From positions 1 through 64,000 of the forward strand of contig NZ_JTHN01000153.1 in the NCBI RefSeq assembly GCF_001399685.1: a stretch of 64,000 nucleotides of DNA, read 5' to 3'. Shown here one piece after another: positions 25,079 to 32,684 of this stretch (position 1 is its first letter; each line of letters starts with the position of its first letter). Source of the stretch: Paenibacillus sp. A3. GTDB taxonomy: Bacteria > Bacillota > Bacilli > Paenibacillales > NBRC-103111. Below the pieces are notes generated by a model. It did not search any database and had not been told where the DNA came from. It saw only the letters and a list, made by a program, of their open reading frames with translations. The position numbers and the translations under genes are program-made.

Positions 25079-26248
25079 TTGAATCCCCAACTGGGCGTGC
25101 TGGCCATTTATATGCCGGGACGGAAGCTAGAAGAGCTTTCGTTTTACCGCAAACTAAGCATGTATGGACAAAAACTCGGGGTGGACGTGTTCGTATTCAC
25201 CCCGGACGATGTGGATGACAACCGAACGCGGATTCACGCGCTCGTCTATAACAAAGCTACCCGATCATGGACCCGCAGGTGGGTCGGCTTTCCGCCGATC
25301 GTCTATGACCGGTGCCGGTATCACGGGGCGGACAATTACCGCAAGATCACGCGCTTCCGTCAAAAATATACCAACCTCCGCTACCTGAGCCGGCCTCTGG
25401 CCAACAAATGGACCGTGCACTGCCTGCTCTCGGAAAATGAAAACATCGCTCCGCACCTGCCTTCCACCGTTCATTACAAAAGCCGGAAGCAGCTGGAGCA
25501 GTTTCTTAAGAAGTACCCGATTGTGTACATGAAACCGAAAAGCGGCACGGGGGGACGCGGTATTGTCCGCTTGCAGCGGCTGCGGGGAAGCAGTGGGTAT
25601 CTCATGCAGGGAAGGGATGCGAATCGCCGCATTTTGCCGGCGACCAAGGTGCCCGCAGCGCAAATTCCGACCCGGCTTGCCGGCTGGGGGTTGCAGAGCA
25701 AATACATCGTGCAGCAGGGCATTCCGCTTGAGCTGAAGGACGGTCGGGTGCACGACTTTCGGATGCTGGTGCAAAAAGACGGCAAAGGAATGTGGCAGGT
25801 AACCGGATGCGCCGGCCGTATCGGACCGCCGTTTTCCGTCACTTCCAATCTGCACGGCGGCGGGACGGCAATCTCGATGGAAACGATGCTCAAAAACCGC
25901 TTCAGGACGGAAGAGACAGTAAAGAGCATCAAGGAAACCGCCTATACCCTCGGGATCCATATCGCGCAGCATCTCGAAGCCAAGTTCGGCACGTTTTGCG
26001 AAGCCGGCATCGATCTGGCGGTCGATCCGTCGGGGCATGTATGGCTGCTGGAAGTCAATCCGAAGCCTTCGCGCGACGTGTTCCGATTAACCGGAGATCT
26101 TCAGACGTACCGCAGGGCAATTCGCCGCCCCATCGAATTCGCTCTCCATCTGCTCGAAAAGAAAGCGGCGCCCAAAACCGATACCAATCATTTGGACCTT
26201 GTACCGCAATCCCCACAAAGCGAATCACACCAAGACCCGTCTGTTTAA
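25079..26248 (+). CDS. YheC/YheD-family ATP-grasp protein, short form (copy 5 of 5)
   Basis: 389 residues from a TTG with GCAGGTGAG upstream. It opens with QLGVLAIYMPGRKLEELSFY and a FVFTPDDVDD segment close to FVFTPQGIDW in copy 2. The core follows: FPPIVYDRCRYHGADNYRKI, VYMKPKSGTGGRGIVRL, KYIVQQGIPLELKDGRVHDF, RMLVQKDGKGMWQVTGCAGR and EAGIDLAVDPSGHVWLLEVN, then PKPSRDVFRLTGD. Metal-site Glu and Asn are present; NPKP replaces NSKP. It is most like copy 2 of the set. A strong terminator 46 bases later closes the cluster. Confidence 0.88.
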   Translation: MNPQLGVLAIYMPGRKLEELSFYRKLSMYGQKLGVDVFVFTPDDVDDNRTRIHALVYNKATRSWTRRWVGFPPIVYDRCRYHGADNYRKITRFRQKYTNLRYLSRPLANKWTVHCLLSENENIAPHLPSTVHYKSRKQLEQFLKKYPIVYMKPKSGTGGRGIVRLQRLRGSSGYLMQGRDANRRILPATKVPAAQIPTRLAGWGLQSKYIVQQGIPLELKDGRVHDFRMLVQKDGKGMWQVTGCAGRIGPPFSVTSNLHGGGTAISMETMLKNRFRTEETVKSIKETAYTLGIHIAQHLEAKFGTFCEAGIDLAVDPSGHVWLLEVNPKPSRDVFRLTGDLQTYRRAIRRPIEFALHLLEKKAAPKTDTNHLDLVPQSPQSESHQDPSV

Positions 26249-26293
26249 AGCAGCGGTCTTTTCTTTTGGGCCGGATTTCCGGTTTTTGTCCAT

Positions 26294-26325
26294 AAAAAAA
26301 CACCGATGCGTCATCGATGTTTTTT
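26294..26325. terminator. Bidirectional terminator closing the ATP-grasp cluster
   Basis: AAAAAACACCGATG and CATCGATGTTTTTT form a 14-pair hairpin with one G-T type mismatch and A- and T-runs on either side. It separates the cluster from the convergent HAD gene ending at 26380. Confidence 0.8.
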
Positions 26326-26379
26326 ATACCCGGCAGCGAATCCGGGTCCGGGACTTCAAAACAAAAGTCTTTCCGTTCC

Positions 26380-27060
26380 TTACGCTTCGAGCAATGCCGG
26401 AAGGTCACGGAAATCCGCGATGCGAACATCGGCCTGATCCAGTTCTCCCTCTTTGCGGAAGCCCGCATAATCGCAGCCGACCACAAACAGCCCGTTCGCA
26501 TGTCCCGCCTCGACGTCCGAGGAACGGTCACCGACCATCCAAGCGTTTTCGATGCCGTACTTGTCCAACAGCTGCCGCACGAGATCCACCTTGGAGCGGG
26601 TCGCATATTCCCCTGCGCTGTACAAGCCTCCGGCTTCAAAAAGCGGCTCCAGCCCTTGGTGACGGATAACGCCTTTGACGTAAGCTTCCAGACCGTTGCT
26701 GGCTATGAACAGCCGCACACCCCTCCGGCGCAGTTCCCGCAGCGTGTCGGCAACGCCGTCATACAGCTTGCCTTCGCCGCGCGCCATCCTCTCTACTTGC
26801 AGCTCCAGCAATAGCTCGTCCGCACGACGGTGAACCGCTATATCGGCATCCGGCATCACCAGCTGCCATATATGCTCCAGCAGCATGCCAAGCCCGCTCA
26901 AAATGTATTTCTCATCCGGCGTTTCCCCTTGAAACAGCCCTTCCGCACGCAGCTGTTCGAATGTAGCGTGGTAAGCCGGCAGCAGCAGCGTTTCCGTCTG
27001 AAATAGCGTCCCGTCCAAATCGAAGATCATCGCTTCCGGTGTTCTCTTGTTCGTCGTCAT
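26380..27060 (-). CDS. HAD-superfamily hydrolase, PpaX/Gph-like
   Basis: 226 residues from an ATG behind AGGAGG. HAD motif I is AMIFDLDGTLFQTETLLLPA; the helical C1 cap spans about 25-90; motif II lies in GVRLFIASNGLEAYVKGVIR; motif III is the Lys of TRSKVDLVRQLLDKY; and motif IV is NAWMVGDRSSDVEAGHANGL. This is the arrangement of phosphoglycolate phosphatase and pyrophosphatase PpaX relatives. The substrate is unknown. It stands alone between two terminators. Confidence 0.9.
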   Translation of the reverse strand: MTTNKRTPEAMIFDLDGTLFQTETLLLPAYHATFEQLRAEGLFQGETPDEKYILSGLGMLLEHIWQLVMPDADIAVHRRADELLLELQVERMARGEGKLYDGVADTLRELRRRGVRLFIASNGLEAYVKGVIRHQGLEPLFEAGGLYSAGEYATRSKVDLVRQLLDKYGIENAWMVGDRSSDVEAGHANGLFVVGCDYAGFRKEGELDQADVRIADFRDLPALLEA

Positions 27061-27145
27061 TCCCTTTCTCCTCCTGACATCCGCATAAACATATCACGTC
27101 TTATAGAACCATGATTGTCACAGATTGTCAAACGATGTCCTCACA

Positions 27146-27204
27146 TAAAAAATAAACGATGGCGTACGGAGTGATTTTCCTACTCGTTCCGGACGCCATC
27201 GTTT
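27146..27204 (-). terminator. Intrinsic terminator of the cotJ operon
   Basis: The 12-base arms AAACGATGGCGT (27154-27165) and ACGCCATCGTTT (27193-27204) pair perfectly, with an inner GGAACGAG/CCTACTCGTTCC-type extension. On the minus strand a TTTATTTTTTATG tail follows. It is 59 bases past the cotJC stop. Confidence 0.75.
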
Positions 27205-27262
27205 TTAAGAGAATGAAAACGATATATGAACCCCCTCTGCCTGTCCTCCGAGCCCGGTTCCC

Positions 27263-27832
27263 TTAAAACACCTTTTTCGCCCCCTGCTCCGCCTTCAAAA
27301 TCTCCACCGCCTCGCGGAAGCGGAGCGAATGAATGACTTCGCGCTCGCGCAAAAATTTCAGACCGTCCTGCAAATCCGGGTCGTCCGTCATGTCGATCAG
27401 CCATTGATAAGTGGCGCGCGCTTTTTCCTCCGCGGCGATGTCCTCATACAAGTCGGCGATCGGATCGCCTTTGGCCTGAATATAGGTAGCCGTCCATGGT
27501 ACGCCCGCCGCGTTGTTGTAATACAGCGCCCGATCGTGATTCACGTAATGCTCATCTAATCCCGCGGCCTTCAGCTGTTCCGTCGTGGCGTCTTTGGTCA
27601 GCTTATAGACCATTGTGGCGATCATTTCCAAATGGGCGAATTCCTCCGTCCCGATGTCCGTCAGAAGTCCGATCACTTTATCCGGGATCGAATATCGCTG
27701 ATTCAAATACCGCAGCGCCGCCGCCAGCTCGCCGTCCGCACCGCCGTACTGCTCGATCAGCAGCTTCGCCATGCGCGGGTCGCACTTGCTGACCCTGACC
27801 GGGTACTGCAGCTTTTTCTCATAGATCCACAT
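27263..27832 (-). CDS. cotJC: Spore coat protein CotJC, manganese catalase fold
   Basis: 189 residues, starting MWIYEKKLQYPVRVSKCDPR. Ferritin-like four-helix motifs of Mn catalases are visible: LLIEQYGGADGELAAALRYL, GTEEFAHLEMIATMVYKL with the metal-binding Glu and His, DLYEDIAAEEKARATYQWLI, and REREVIHSLRFREAVEIL. B. subtilis CotJC is an inner-coat protein made in the mother cell. The ATG follows GGAGAGGAG. It is the last gene of cotJA-cotJB-cotJC, ahead of a good terminator. Confidence 0.95.
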   Translation of the reverse strand: MWIYEKKLQYPVRVSKCDPRMAKLLIEQYGGADGELAAALRYLNQRYSIPDKVIGLLTDIGTEEFAHLEMIATMVYKLTKDATTEQLKAAGLDEHYVNHDRALYYNNAAGVPWTATYIQAKGDPIADLYEDIAAEEKARATYQWLIDMTDDPDLQDGLKFLREREVIHSLRFREAVEILKAEQGAKKVF

Positions 27833-27864
27833 CGCTCAAGTCTCCTCTCCTGGTCGGCTTTGAA

Positions 27865-28128
27865 TCAGACCTGCCACGGCCACGGCGGCTCCCACCATTG
27901 CCAGGGATACCCCGAAAAGCTGTGGCCATACTGCAGAAGCGGTCCGAACTCGGACTCGTACCGTTGGGCCAGAAGCTGGCGCTGCTGCGCACATTGATTA
28001 AACTGCTCCAACGCCTGGGCGTCATCGGGGTGCGTATCCAGATAGAGTGTCAACTCCACCAACACGAAATCGATCGCTTGCAGCTCCTCCAGCAGCGTGT
28101 AGTAATGAGGGGGCAGCGGTTGTTTCAT
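27865..28128 (-). CDS. cotJB: Spore coat protein CotJB
   Basis: 87 residues. The start MKQPLPPHYYTLLEELQAID is chosen because ATAGGAGGTG lies just upstream; a GTG three codons earlier overlaps that site. A helical N-terminal half (FVLVELTLYLDTHPDDAQAL, EQFNQCAQQRQLLAQRYESE) is followed by an aromatic, Pro/Trp-rich end (GYPWQWWEPPWPWQV), as in CotJB of other spore formers. In B. subtilis it is needed for assembly of the CotJ proteins into the coat. It sits 20 bases after cotJA. Confidence 0.9.
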   Translation of the reverse strand: MKQPLPPHYYTLLEELQAIDFVLVELTLYLDTHPDDAQALEQFNQCAQQRQLLAQRYESEFGPLLQYGHSFSGYPWQWWEPPWPWQV

Positions 28129-28148
28129 GCCGTTCACCTCCTATCCTT

Positions 28149-28352
28149 TCAGCAATGTTTGGATTCGTATGGACTGTACAGCGCAGGCCAGAGCGTACCG
28201 CACCGGAGCGCCTGAAGCGGGGGATATTGAGGAAGCCCCGGCGGTTGAAATTGAATATACAGATTTGGCGGAATAACAAAGGTCTTAACCGTAATCGGCG
28301 GACAAGGGTCGAAGGGGCTGACATACGGATACCATTCTTTCTCAAGATCCAT
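28149..28352 (-). CDS. cotJA: Spore coat-associated protein CotJA
   Basis: 67 residues from the ATG (MDLEKEWYPYVSPFDPCPPI) with AAAAGGAGG eleven bases upstream. The open frame starts 19 codons earlier, but that would place the start inside the putative -35 element at 28408-28414. The protein is Pro- and Tyr-rich with PPNLYIQFQPPGLPQYPPLQ, typical of CotJA. First gene of the cotJ operon. Confidence 0.9.
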   Translation of the reverse strand: MDLEKEWYPYVSPFDPCPPITVKTFVIPPNLYIQFQPPGLPQYPPLQALRCGTLWPALYSPYESKHC

Positions 28353-28384
28353 GGCCGGAAATGCCTCCTTTTGCAATCTACCAA

Positions 28385-28414
28385 TATTTATACATTGCCG
28401 CTCGTCCATTATGC
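28385..28414 (-). promoter_or_regulatory. Sigma-E-like promoter candidate for cotJ
   Basis: On the minus strand GCATAAT (28414-28408) has the same -35-like heptamer as the ytrH promoter in this window. It is followed after 15 bases by TATAAATA (28392-28385), a partial match to the sigma-E -10. Transcription would begin near 28378, 26 bases before the cotJA start. In B. subtilis cotJ is under sigma-E. Confidence 0.35.
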
Positions 28415-28474
28415 GTATAAAATGACAACAACTTCATCTGCCCCCTGCAGAAGGAAAAAAGGAGTTGAAGCATT

Positions 28475-29164
28475 TTGTTCGAGAAAGCGTTTTCAAAAGG
28501 ATTGCTGCTAACGATCGCCGCTTCTTGCCTGATCGCGGTCCCCTCCGTTTTCCCGGATTCGACTTACGCGGCTGGCGAACAAACCCCGATCGTCCTATCC
28601 CAGGGCACATCCGGAACGGCGGTGACGGAATTGCAGCAAAGTCTTCAATCGCTTGGGTATTTCACCTATCCGAATGCTACTGGATATTACGGCCAGTTTA
28701 CGGTACAGGCCGTCCGCTCTTTTCAGCAAGCCTACAGTTTGCCGATGACCGGCGCCGCTGACGGAACGACACGGATCGCGCTATCCCGCGCTCTTGTGAA
28801 GAAATCTATCCTCACCGATGCAAAACGATACATAGGTACGCCCTACGTGTGGGGCGGAAGCACGCCTGCCGGCTTCGATTGCTCCGGTTTTATCTACTAC
28901 TTGCTTTCGAAGCAGGGAGTCCCCATGAATCGGACCAGCTCGTCCGTCATGGCCGGCATGGGCTTTGCGGTTGACCGGGACCGTCTCATGCCCGGCGACT
29001 GGGTATTCTTCGGATTGAACGAGCCCGGCGTCGTCTCCCACGTCGGCATTTATACGGGCAACGGCGAGTTCATCTCCGCCACACGCTCTGCGGGAATCGC
29101 CGTTCAAAAGCTGGACAGCAGCTACTGGGGCTCCAAATATCTCGGCGCCCGCCGCTACTATTGA
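28475..29164 (+). CDS. Secreted NlpC/P60 cell-wall endopeptidase with peptidoglycan-binding domain
   Basis: 229 residues from a TTG with AAAAGGAG upstream. A signal peptide (residues 1-34, ending DSTYAAG) is followed by a PG_binding_1 domain (VTELQQSLQSLGYFTYPNAT, then FTVQAVRSFQQAYSLPMTG) and an NlpC/P60 catalytic domain with GGSTPAGFDCSGFIYYLLSK (catalytic Cys), NEPGVVSHVGIYTGNGEFI (His) and the last polar residue in a short C-terminal stretch. It should cut D-Glu-diaminopimelate bonds in peptidoglycan. It is divergent from cotJ across 122 bases; a role in sporulation is possible but not shown. Confidence 0.92.
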   Translation: MFEKAFSKGLLLTIAASCLIAVPSVFPDSTYAAGEQTPIVLSQGTSGTAVTELQQSLQSLGYFTYPNATGYYGQFTVQAVRSFQQAYSLPMTGAADGTTRIALSRALVKKSILTDAKRYIGTPYVWGGSTPAGFDCSGFIYYLLSKQGVPMNRTSSSVMAGMGFAVDRDRLMPGDWVFFGLNEPGVVSHVGIYTGNGEFISATRSAGIAVQKLDSSYWGSKYLGARRYY

Positions 29165-29174
29165 TCGCCGTTTA

Positions 29175-29258
29175 CAAAAAAACCGTCCACAGCCCTCGTT
29201 CCAAGCAGGCGTGCATGATGCGCTCCCTGCCTTGAAACGAATGGCCGTGACGGTTTTT
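29175..29258. terminator. Large bidirectional terminator
   Basis: AAAAACCGTC and GACGGTTTTT close a long stem that continues as CGTTCCAAG.CAGG and CCTG.CTTGAAACG. It lies between the convergent NlpC/P60 and YitT-family genes, with A- and T-runs at both ends. Confidence 0.7.
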
Positions 29259-29262
29259 CTCT

Positions 29263-30147
29263 TTAGTGAATATCCTTTTTCTTAAAGCGTCCGCCCTTCA
29301 CGTCGTGGATATTGCCGACTGCGAGAAATGCGGCTTGATCGAGCTCCTCGACGATCGACTTCAGCTTCGCTTCTTCCAACCGGTTGATGACGCAGAAGAT
29401 GACCAGCTTGTTGCCGCCGGTAAATCCGCCTTCGCCTTGCAAATAAGTTACCCCTCGGCCCAAACGGTGCATAATGGCGTCCCCGAGTTCGCGGCTGTTC
29501 TCGCTGATGATCCAGACGGATTTGGATTCATCGAAGCCTTCGATCGTAATATCGATCAGCTTGAAGGCTATGTAATAAGCGATAAGCGAATACATCGCGT
29601 GATCCCATCCGAACACGAAGCCGGCGCTGCTCAAGATGAACAGGTTAAAAAACATGACCACTTCGCCGACCGAGAACGGCGTTTTCTTGCTGAATAGAAT
29701 CGCCATAATTTCCGTGCCGTCGAGCGAGCCGCCCGAACGGATGACCATGCCGACGCCGATACCGAGAATAATGCCGCCAAACACTGCCGCAAGCAGCGGA
29801 TCGGTCGTCAGCGGCGGCACCGGATGAAGCAGCCATGTGCCGACGGACATGAGGGAAACCGCAAATAAGGTAGATAACGCGAACGTTTTACCGATTTGCT
29901 TATACCCGATAAACAAAAACGGAAGGTTGAATAATAAGAGAAATACACCGATCGGAATACCCGACAAATGCGAGGTAATAATCGAGATGCCCACGATTCC
30001 CCCGTCAATGATGTTGTTGGGCACCAAAAAGTTTTCCAGTCCGACCGAGACGAGCGCCGCCCCCAACAAAATAATGACGGCGCGTTTCACCAGTTTGGGC
30101 AACGATAATTTGGAATGCTGCTTGGCTTTTTCTAGACCTGCCTGCAT
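29263..30147 (-). CDS. YitT-family membrane protein
   Basis: 294 residues from an ATG behind AAGGGGGAG. Five or six membrane segments occupy residues 20-185, with the family motifs FLVPNNIIDGGIVGISIITS, GGSLDGTEIMAILFSKKTPF and SLIAYYIAFKLIDITIEGFD. The C-terminal DUF2179 domain (VWIISENSRELGDAIMHRLG, then GVTYLQGEGGFTGGNKLVIF) follows. The function of YitT proteins is not established; the DUF2179 domain resembles small-ligand-binding regulatory domains. It stands alone between a terminator and the AI-2E gene. Confidence 0.9.
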   Translation of the reverse strand: MQAGLEKAKQHSKLSLPKLVKRAVIILLGAALVSVGLENFLVPNNIIDGGIVGISIITSHLSGIPIGVFLLLFNLPFLFIGYKQIGKTFALSTLFAVSLMSVGTWLLHPVPPLTTDPLLAAVFGGIILGIGVGMVIRSGGSLDGTEIMAILFSKKTPFSVGEVVMFFNLFILSSAGFVFGWDHAMYSLIAYYIAFKLIDITIEGFDESKSVWIISENSRELGDAIMHRLGRGVTYLQGEGGFTGGNKLVIFCVINRLEEAKLKSIVEELDQAAFLAVGNIHDVKGGRFKKKDIH

Positions 30148-30206
30148 TGCTTCTCCCCCTTAGATTGCCGTAAGACCGTAGGAACGACAAGATTTTTTTG
30201 TTATAG

Positions 30207-31256
30207 TTACTGTTCCAATTTGATGTTGATTTTAAGCAAACCGACCCGGCGAAGCGCCTGGTACACGATAATAAGCACCGGCCCCAGAATGAGGCCGATC
30301 ACTCCGGCAAGCTGGAAGCCTACATACATGCTGACCAACGCCGCCAAAGCATTGATTCCGACGGCGTCGCCGATAATTTTCGGTTCGATCAGACGGCGAA
30401 ACACCATGATGACGAGCAGGAGGATGATCAGCCCGATTCCGAGCCGCATGTCTCCCGCGAGCATGCTGTACCCCACCCACGGAACGAGTACGGCGCTTGT
30501 GCCAAGCACCGGTAAAATATCCACAAGCACGATAAGCAGCGCAACGGCAAGCGGATAATCGACATTCAAAACAAGCAAGCCGACCAACGTCACCACATAC
30601 GTTAGCAAACTGATCAGCACCTGCGCGAACAGAAAGCCGATAATAGCACGGCGCAAATCGCTCAGCACCGCAGCCACCTTCGGTCTAGACTGTGTCTCGA
30701 ACAGATTCAGAAACGACTGATGCAGCTTCGGCAAGCTGAACGAAATCAAGTAAAGACCGATCACGAACACGACAAAAAACACGAACAAATTCGGAATCGT
30801 TTTGGCAACGTCGAGAAAATACCCGGAGATAGCGGTCACGATGCTTTTTAGATTTTCCGTAAGCATCCCTGCTCCCGTTTCCACATAACGCTGCACCTGC
30901 TCGGCAACGTCGTACGGCAGCAGTTTATAGAACAATCGGTTTCTGACCGACGAATCTTCAATAAACAACTTGGCGTCACTTAAATAGACAGAAGCGTTCT
31001 TCCAGAATTGAATAAGCTCCGTGACAATTTTGAAGCCGATCAAATAGACGAAACCAAGCAGCGAGCCGGTAAAAAGCGTACAGACCACGGCGGAAACCGT
31101 TACGCGCCCGCCGCGGAACATTCGTGTTAGCAGCAGAACGATCGGTTCGAGCAACAGGGCAATCAACATGGCAAGCAAAAACGGGAAGCCGATGGTGAAC
31201 ATTCCGTACAAAAGCACGGCGCCAAGCACACAAAATACGATCGTTCTAAGCGACAT
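30207..31256 (-). CDS. AI-2E/PerM-family transporter (YtvI-like)
   Basis: 349 residues with about eight membrane segments and the family layout: paired N-terminal helices, a loop with the amphipathic helix VRNRLFYKLLPYDVAEQVQR, and the C-terminal core LPVLGTSAVLVPWVGYSMLA and RLIEPKIIGDAVGINALAAL, then GVIGLILGPVLIIVYQAL. Family members have been proposed as AI-2 exporters or Na+/H+ antiporters; the Firmicute YtvI branch has sporulation-linked expression in B. subtilis. The ATG follows AGGGGGT. It starts 17 bases after the stop of the CNNM gene, so the two are probably co-transcribed. Confidence 0.88.
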   Translation of the reverse strand: MSLRTIVFCVLGAVLLYGMFTIGFPFLLAMLIALLLEPIVLLLTRMFRGGRVTVSAVVCTLFTGSLLGFVYLIGFKIVTELIQFWKNASVYLSDAKLFIEDSSVRNRLFYKLLPYDVAEQVQRYVETGAGMLTENLKSIVTAISGYFLDVAKTIPNLFVFFVVFVIGLYLISFSLPKLHQSFLNLFETQSRPKVAAVLSDLRRAIIGFLFAQVLISLLTYVVTLVGLLVLNVDYPLAVALLIVLVDILPVLGTSAVLVPWVGYSMLAGDMRLGIGLIILLLVIMVFRRLIEPKIIGDAVGINALAALVSMYVGFQLAGVIGLILGPVLIIVYQALRRVGLLKINIKLEQ

Positions 31257-31273
31257 CGAACGGGTACCCCCTA

Positions 31274-32638
31274 TTATTCAGGATGGTTTTGACCGGCTAG
31301 CGGACCCGAAACGGGCTGTTTCTGAACAGGTTGAATTTTTACACGCAAAATACGCAATCGCTCGACCTCCGTAATTTCGAACAAGAAGCCGTTCTGCTCC
31401 AGCCGTCTGCCTTTGGAGACGGAGCCTTCCAACTGCTTGAACAGCCAGCCTCCGATCGAATCCACCTCGTCGTCTTCGATCCCGAGGGCAAGCCGGTCGT
31501 CGAGATCCTCCAGCAGCACGCGCCCGTCAACGGAGTAAGCATCTCCGATCTTCTCCACCTCAGGCCGCTCCGTTTCGTCGAATTCGTCGTGAATCTCGCC
31601 GACGATTTCCTCCAGAATGTCTTCGGTGGTAATCAGCCCGGCCGTTCCGCCGTATTCGTCGATCACGACGGCAAGCTGAGAGCGCTTCTTCTGCATCAGC
31701 CGCAGCACATGGCTGATTTCCATCGATTCGGGCACCATGAGCACCGGACGCAAGAAATCTTTGATATCGTGCTTCTTGTCCGGTTCGCAGGTGAGCAAGT
31801 CCGACATATGGACAAATCCGATGATTTCGTCTTTATCGTCCGTAGCCACCGGGTAGCGCGTATGCTTCGTTTCGTAAACGATTTTTAAGTTTTCCTCATA
31901 GCTGAGCTCGGTAAACAAACAATCCATATCGGTCCGCGGCAGCATGATTTCCCTCGCCACCCGATCGGAGAACTCGAATATATTGTCGAATAGCGCCAGC
32001 TCGTCTTTATCGATGATACCGCTGCGGGCGCTTTGGTCCATCAAAATCCGAATTTCTTCTTCCGTATGGGCTTCTTGCTCGGCAGCGGGCTGAATCCCGA
32101 CCAGCTTCAAGAGCTTGTTCGCGGCGCCGTTCAACAGCCAGATCGCCGGATAAAAGATTTTGTAAAACAGCATTAAAGGAGCCGACAGCCATAGAGAGGT
32201 TGCTTCCGATTTCTGAATAGCCATGGATTTGGGCGCAAGCTCGCCGAGCACGATATGCATGAAGGTGATCACGGCGAAACCGATCGCAAACGACAAGGCG
32301 TTGGCATACCAAGCTCCTCCGAGTCCGAGAGCCGCCAGAGCCGGTTCTACGATCAGATGCGAGACGGCCGGTTCTCCTACCCAGCCCAAGCCCAGCGACG
32401 CCAGCGTAATGCCGAGCTGCGTGGAGGACAGGTAAGCGTCCAGCTTTTTGGTTACGGCGAGCGCATACTTGGCTTTCGGGTTACCCTCGCTCTCCAGCTG
32501 CTGCAGGCGCGTAGCCCGGACTTTCACCAATGCAAACTCCGCTGCGACAAAAAAACCGTTCAGCAGCACCAAAAACACGACCAGTAGAAGATTAAGCGAA
32601 ATTAATCCGAAATCGAACCCTGTACTGTGACTTTCCAA
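31274..32638 (-). CDS. CNNM/CorC-type hemolysin-family membrane protein
   Basis: 454 residues from a TTG behind AAAGGAG. Four membrane segments form the CNNM domain (residues 10-200; LNGFFVAAEFALVKVRATRL and GELAPKSMAIQKSEA). A CBS pair at about 220-345 (YPVATDDKDEIIGFVHMSDL; VIDEYGGTAGLITTEDILEE) and the CorC_HlyC domain (DAYSVDGRVLLEDLDDRLAL) follow. Members such as B. subtilis YhdP and YugS relate to Mg2+ efflux or resistance. The CBS pair should bind ATP-Mg. It leads the AI-2E gene in an apparent two-gene unit. Confidence 0.92.
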   Translation of the reverse strand: MESHSTGFDFGLISLNLLLVVFLVLLNGFFVAAEFALVKVRATRLQQLESEGNPKAKYALAVTKKLDAYLSSTQLGITLASLGLGWVGEPAVSHLIVEPALAALGLGGAWYANALSFAIGFAVITFMHIVLGELAPKSMAIQKSEATSLWLSAPLMLFYKIFYPAIWLLNGAANKLLKLVGIQPAAEQEAHTEEEIRILMDQSARSGIIDKDELALFDNIFEFSDRVAREIMLPRTDMDCLFTELSYEENLKIVYETKHTRYPVATDDKDEIIGFVHMSDLLTCEPDKKHDIKDFLRPVLMVPESMEISHVLRLMQKKRSQLAVVIDEYGGTAGLITTEDILEEIVGEIHDEFDETERPEVEKIGDAYSVDGRVLLEDLDDRLALGIEDDEVDSIGGWLFKQLEGSVSKGRRLEQNGFLFEITEVERLRILRVKIQPVQKQPVSGPLAGQNHPE

Positions 32639-32684
32639 GAAGGATCAGTCTCCTTTGCAAAAGTAAAATGGAATAATGGCTGAA

